DNA from: Acidimicrobiaceae bacterium
Lineage (GTDB): Bacteria > Actinomycetota > Acidimicrobiia > Acidimicrobiales > Palsa-688
Direction of reading: 5' to 3'
Assembly (NCBI GenBank): GCA_009785715.1
Contig: WQVT01000149.1
Span: 1 to 6,313 of the forward strand
Length of the DNA: 6,313 bases
Below are positions 5,940 through 6,313 of the stretch, one piece after another. The notes beneath the pieces were generated by a model, which ran no database searches, was not told where the DNA came from, and saw only the letters and a program-made list of their open reading frames with translations. The stretch's first letter is position 1. Each line of letters begins with the position of its first letter. The position numbers and the translations under genes are program-made.

Positions 5940-6313
5940 GTGGAAGCGGCCGACGGTCTACTAAAGCGGTCTACTAACGGCGTCGCCGGGTCTGCCTCGA
6001 AGCCCTCGCATCCGGCGCCGAACCGGCGGAAACGGGGCTCCGGAGGAGTCCAACCGCTGCGCGACGGGGTGTGGCGCGTCGACCTCGAAGCGGGCCGCGA
6101 TCCGGTCACGGGACGGCGCCGGCGGGTCGCCCGGGTCATCCACGGGACCCGCGAAGAAGCCGAGATCGCCCTGGCTCGCCTCCGGGTCGCCGACCACGAG
6201 AAGCGCCTGCCGAGTGGGGGCACCAGAGCCCGTTCCGTCCGGGCGGCCTTCCAGCTCTACCTCCAGGCGGTCGACGTCGGGCTGATCGAACTGGCGCCCG
6301 CCACGGTGGTCAC
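5940..6313 (+). CDS. Tyrosine recombinase (phage-type integrase), N-terminal part
   Basis: The frame runs to the right edge with no stop (124 residues plus 2 nt). Residues 1-40 are a low-complexity basic leader rich in Ser, Pro, Arg and Gly (for example APNRRKRGSGG). Residues 41-90 match the N-terminal arm-binding region of actinobacterial integrases: DGVWRVDLEAGRDPVTGRRR, then VARVIHGTREEAEIALARL. The beginning of the SAM-like core-binding domain follows (ARSVRAAFQLYLQA, 97-110; LIELAPATVV, 115-124, equivalent to the LSPxTxxxY motif). The catalytic domain with its Arg/His/Arg/Tyr residues lies beyond the window, so activity cannot be judged. GTG 5940 was chosen for its TACACT box 7 nt upstream; the leader is unusual, and a downstream start such as GTG 6069 cannot be excluded. 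Position just past tRNA-Gly supports a tRNA-targeted integrative element extending rightwards. Confidence 0.83.
   Translation, partial: MEAADGLLKRSTNGVAGSASKPSHPAPNRRKRGSGGVQPLRDGVWRVDLEAGRDPVTGRRRRVARVIHGTREEAEIALARLRVADHEKRLPSGGTRARSVRAAFQLYLQAVDVGLIELAPATVV
5954..5977 (+). repeat. Two 11-bp direct repeats in the integrase 5' end
   Basis: CGGTCTACTAA occurs at 5954-5964 and again at 5967-5977, a 13-bp period with a 2-nt gap. It falls in the leader codons of the integrase, where it is less G/C-biased than the surrounding sequence. Tandem short repeats beside att sites often bind the integrase arm domain or an excisionase; that role is inferred. Confidence 0.6.

Noticed and set aside
5480..6223. 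A 247-residue minus-strand open frame containing RRDSNPRPQPWQG
   Set aside because: That string is the well-known false translation of the antisense of a tRNA-Gly gene; the rest is antisense to the membrane protein and integrase.

Overview
The window is very GC-rich, and its codons end almost uniformly in G or C. It holds nine genes (eight protein-coding, one tRNA). The gene set and the promoter layout fit a high-GC actinobacterium: an actinobacterial-type oligoribonuclease, a divergent Fpg/Nei glycosylase of the kind seen in actinobacteria, and TANNNT -10 boxes set 6-7 nt before start codons. An acidimicrobial relative is a reasonable guess, but the sequence does not prove it.

Layout. On the left, a DUF2079-type polytopic membrane protein (minus strand, running off the left edge) diverges from an alpha/beta hydrolase (plus strand) across a 49-bp gap. 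The hydrolase converges with an aldo/keto reductase (minus strand), and a nearly perfect 20-bp-arm hairpin lies between them, probably a shared terminator. Upstream of the reductase lie two more minus-strand genes: a 105-residue basic protein of unknown function with a strong Shine-Dalgarno site, and oligoribonuclease (orn). Orn diverges from a plus-strand run of dUTPase (dut), an Fpg/Nei-family DNA glycosylase and a single-pass membrane protein. The gaps in that run are 1 nt and a 4-nt ATGA overlap, so it looks like one operon. The orn/dut/glycosylase block reads as nucleotide clean-up and base-excision repair: Orn finishes RNA decay, Dut keeps uracil out of DNA, and the glycosylase removes damaged bases.

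On the right, a tRNA-Gly(GCC) with its own promoter is followed 43 nt later by the 5' part of a tyrosine-recombinase-type integrase reading off the right edge. This is the usual arrangement at the boundary of an integrative element inserted into a tRNA gene. If the element exists, nearly all of its cargo is outside the window.

No CRISPR array, toxin-antitoxin pair, defence module or insertion sequence is visible, and no new multi-gene system can be supported. The main points for a second look are a consistent leaderless-promoter pattern at six of eight protein genes, the tRNA/integrase junction with a 13-bp-period repeat in the integrase 5' end, the intergenic hairpin, and three proteins of unknown or atypical type.
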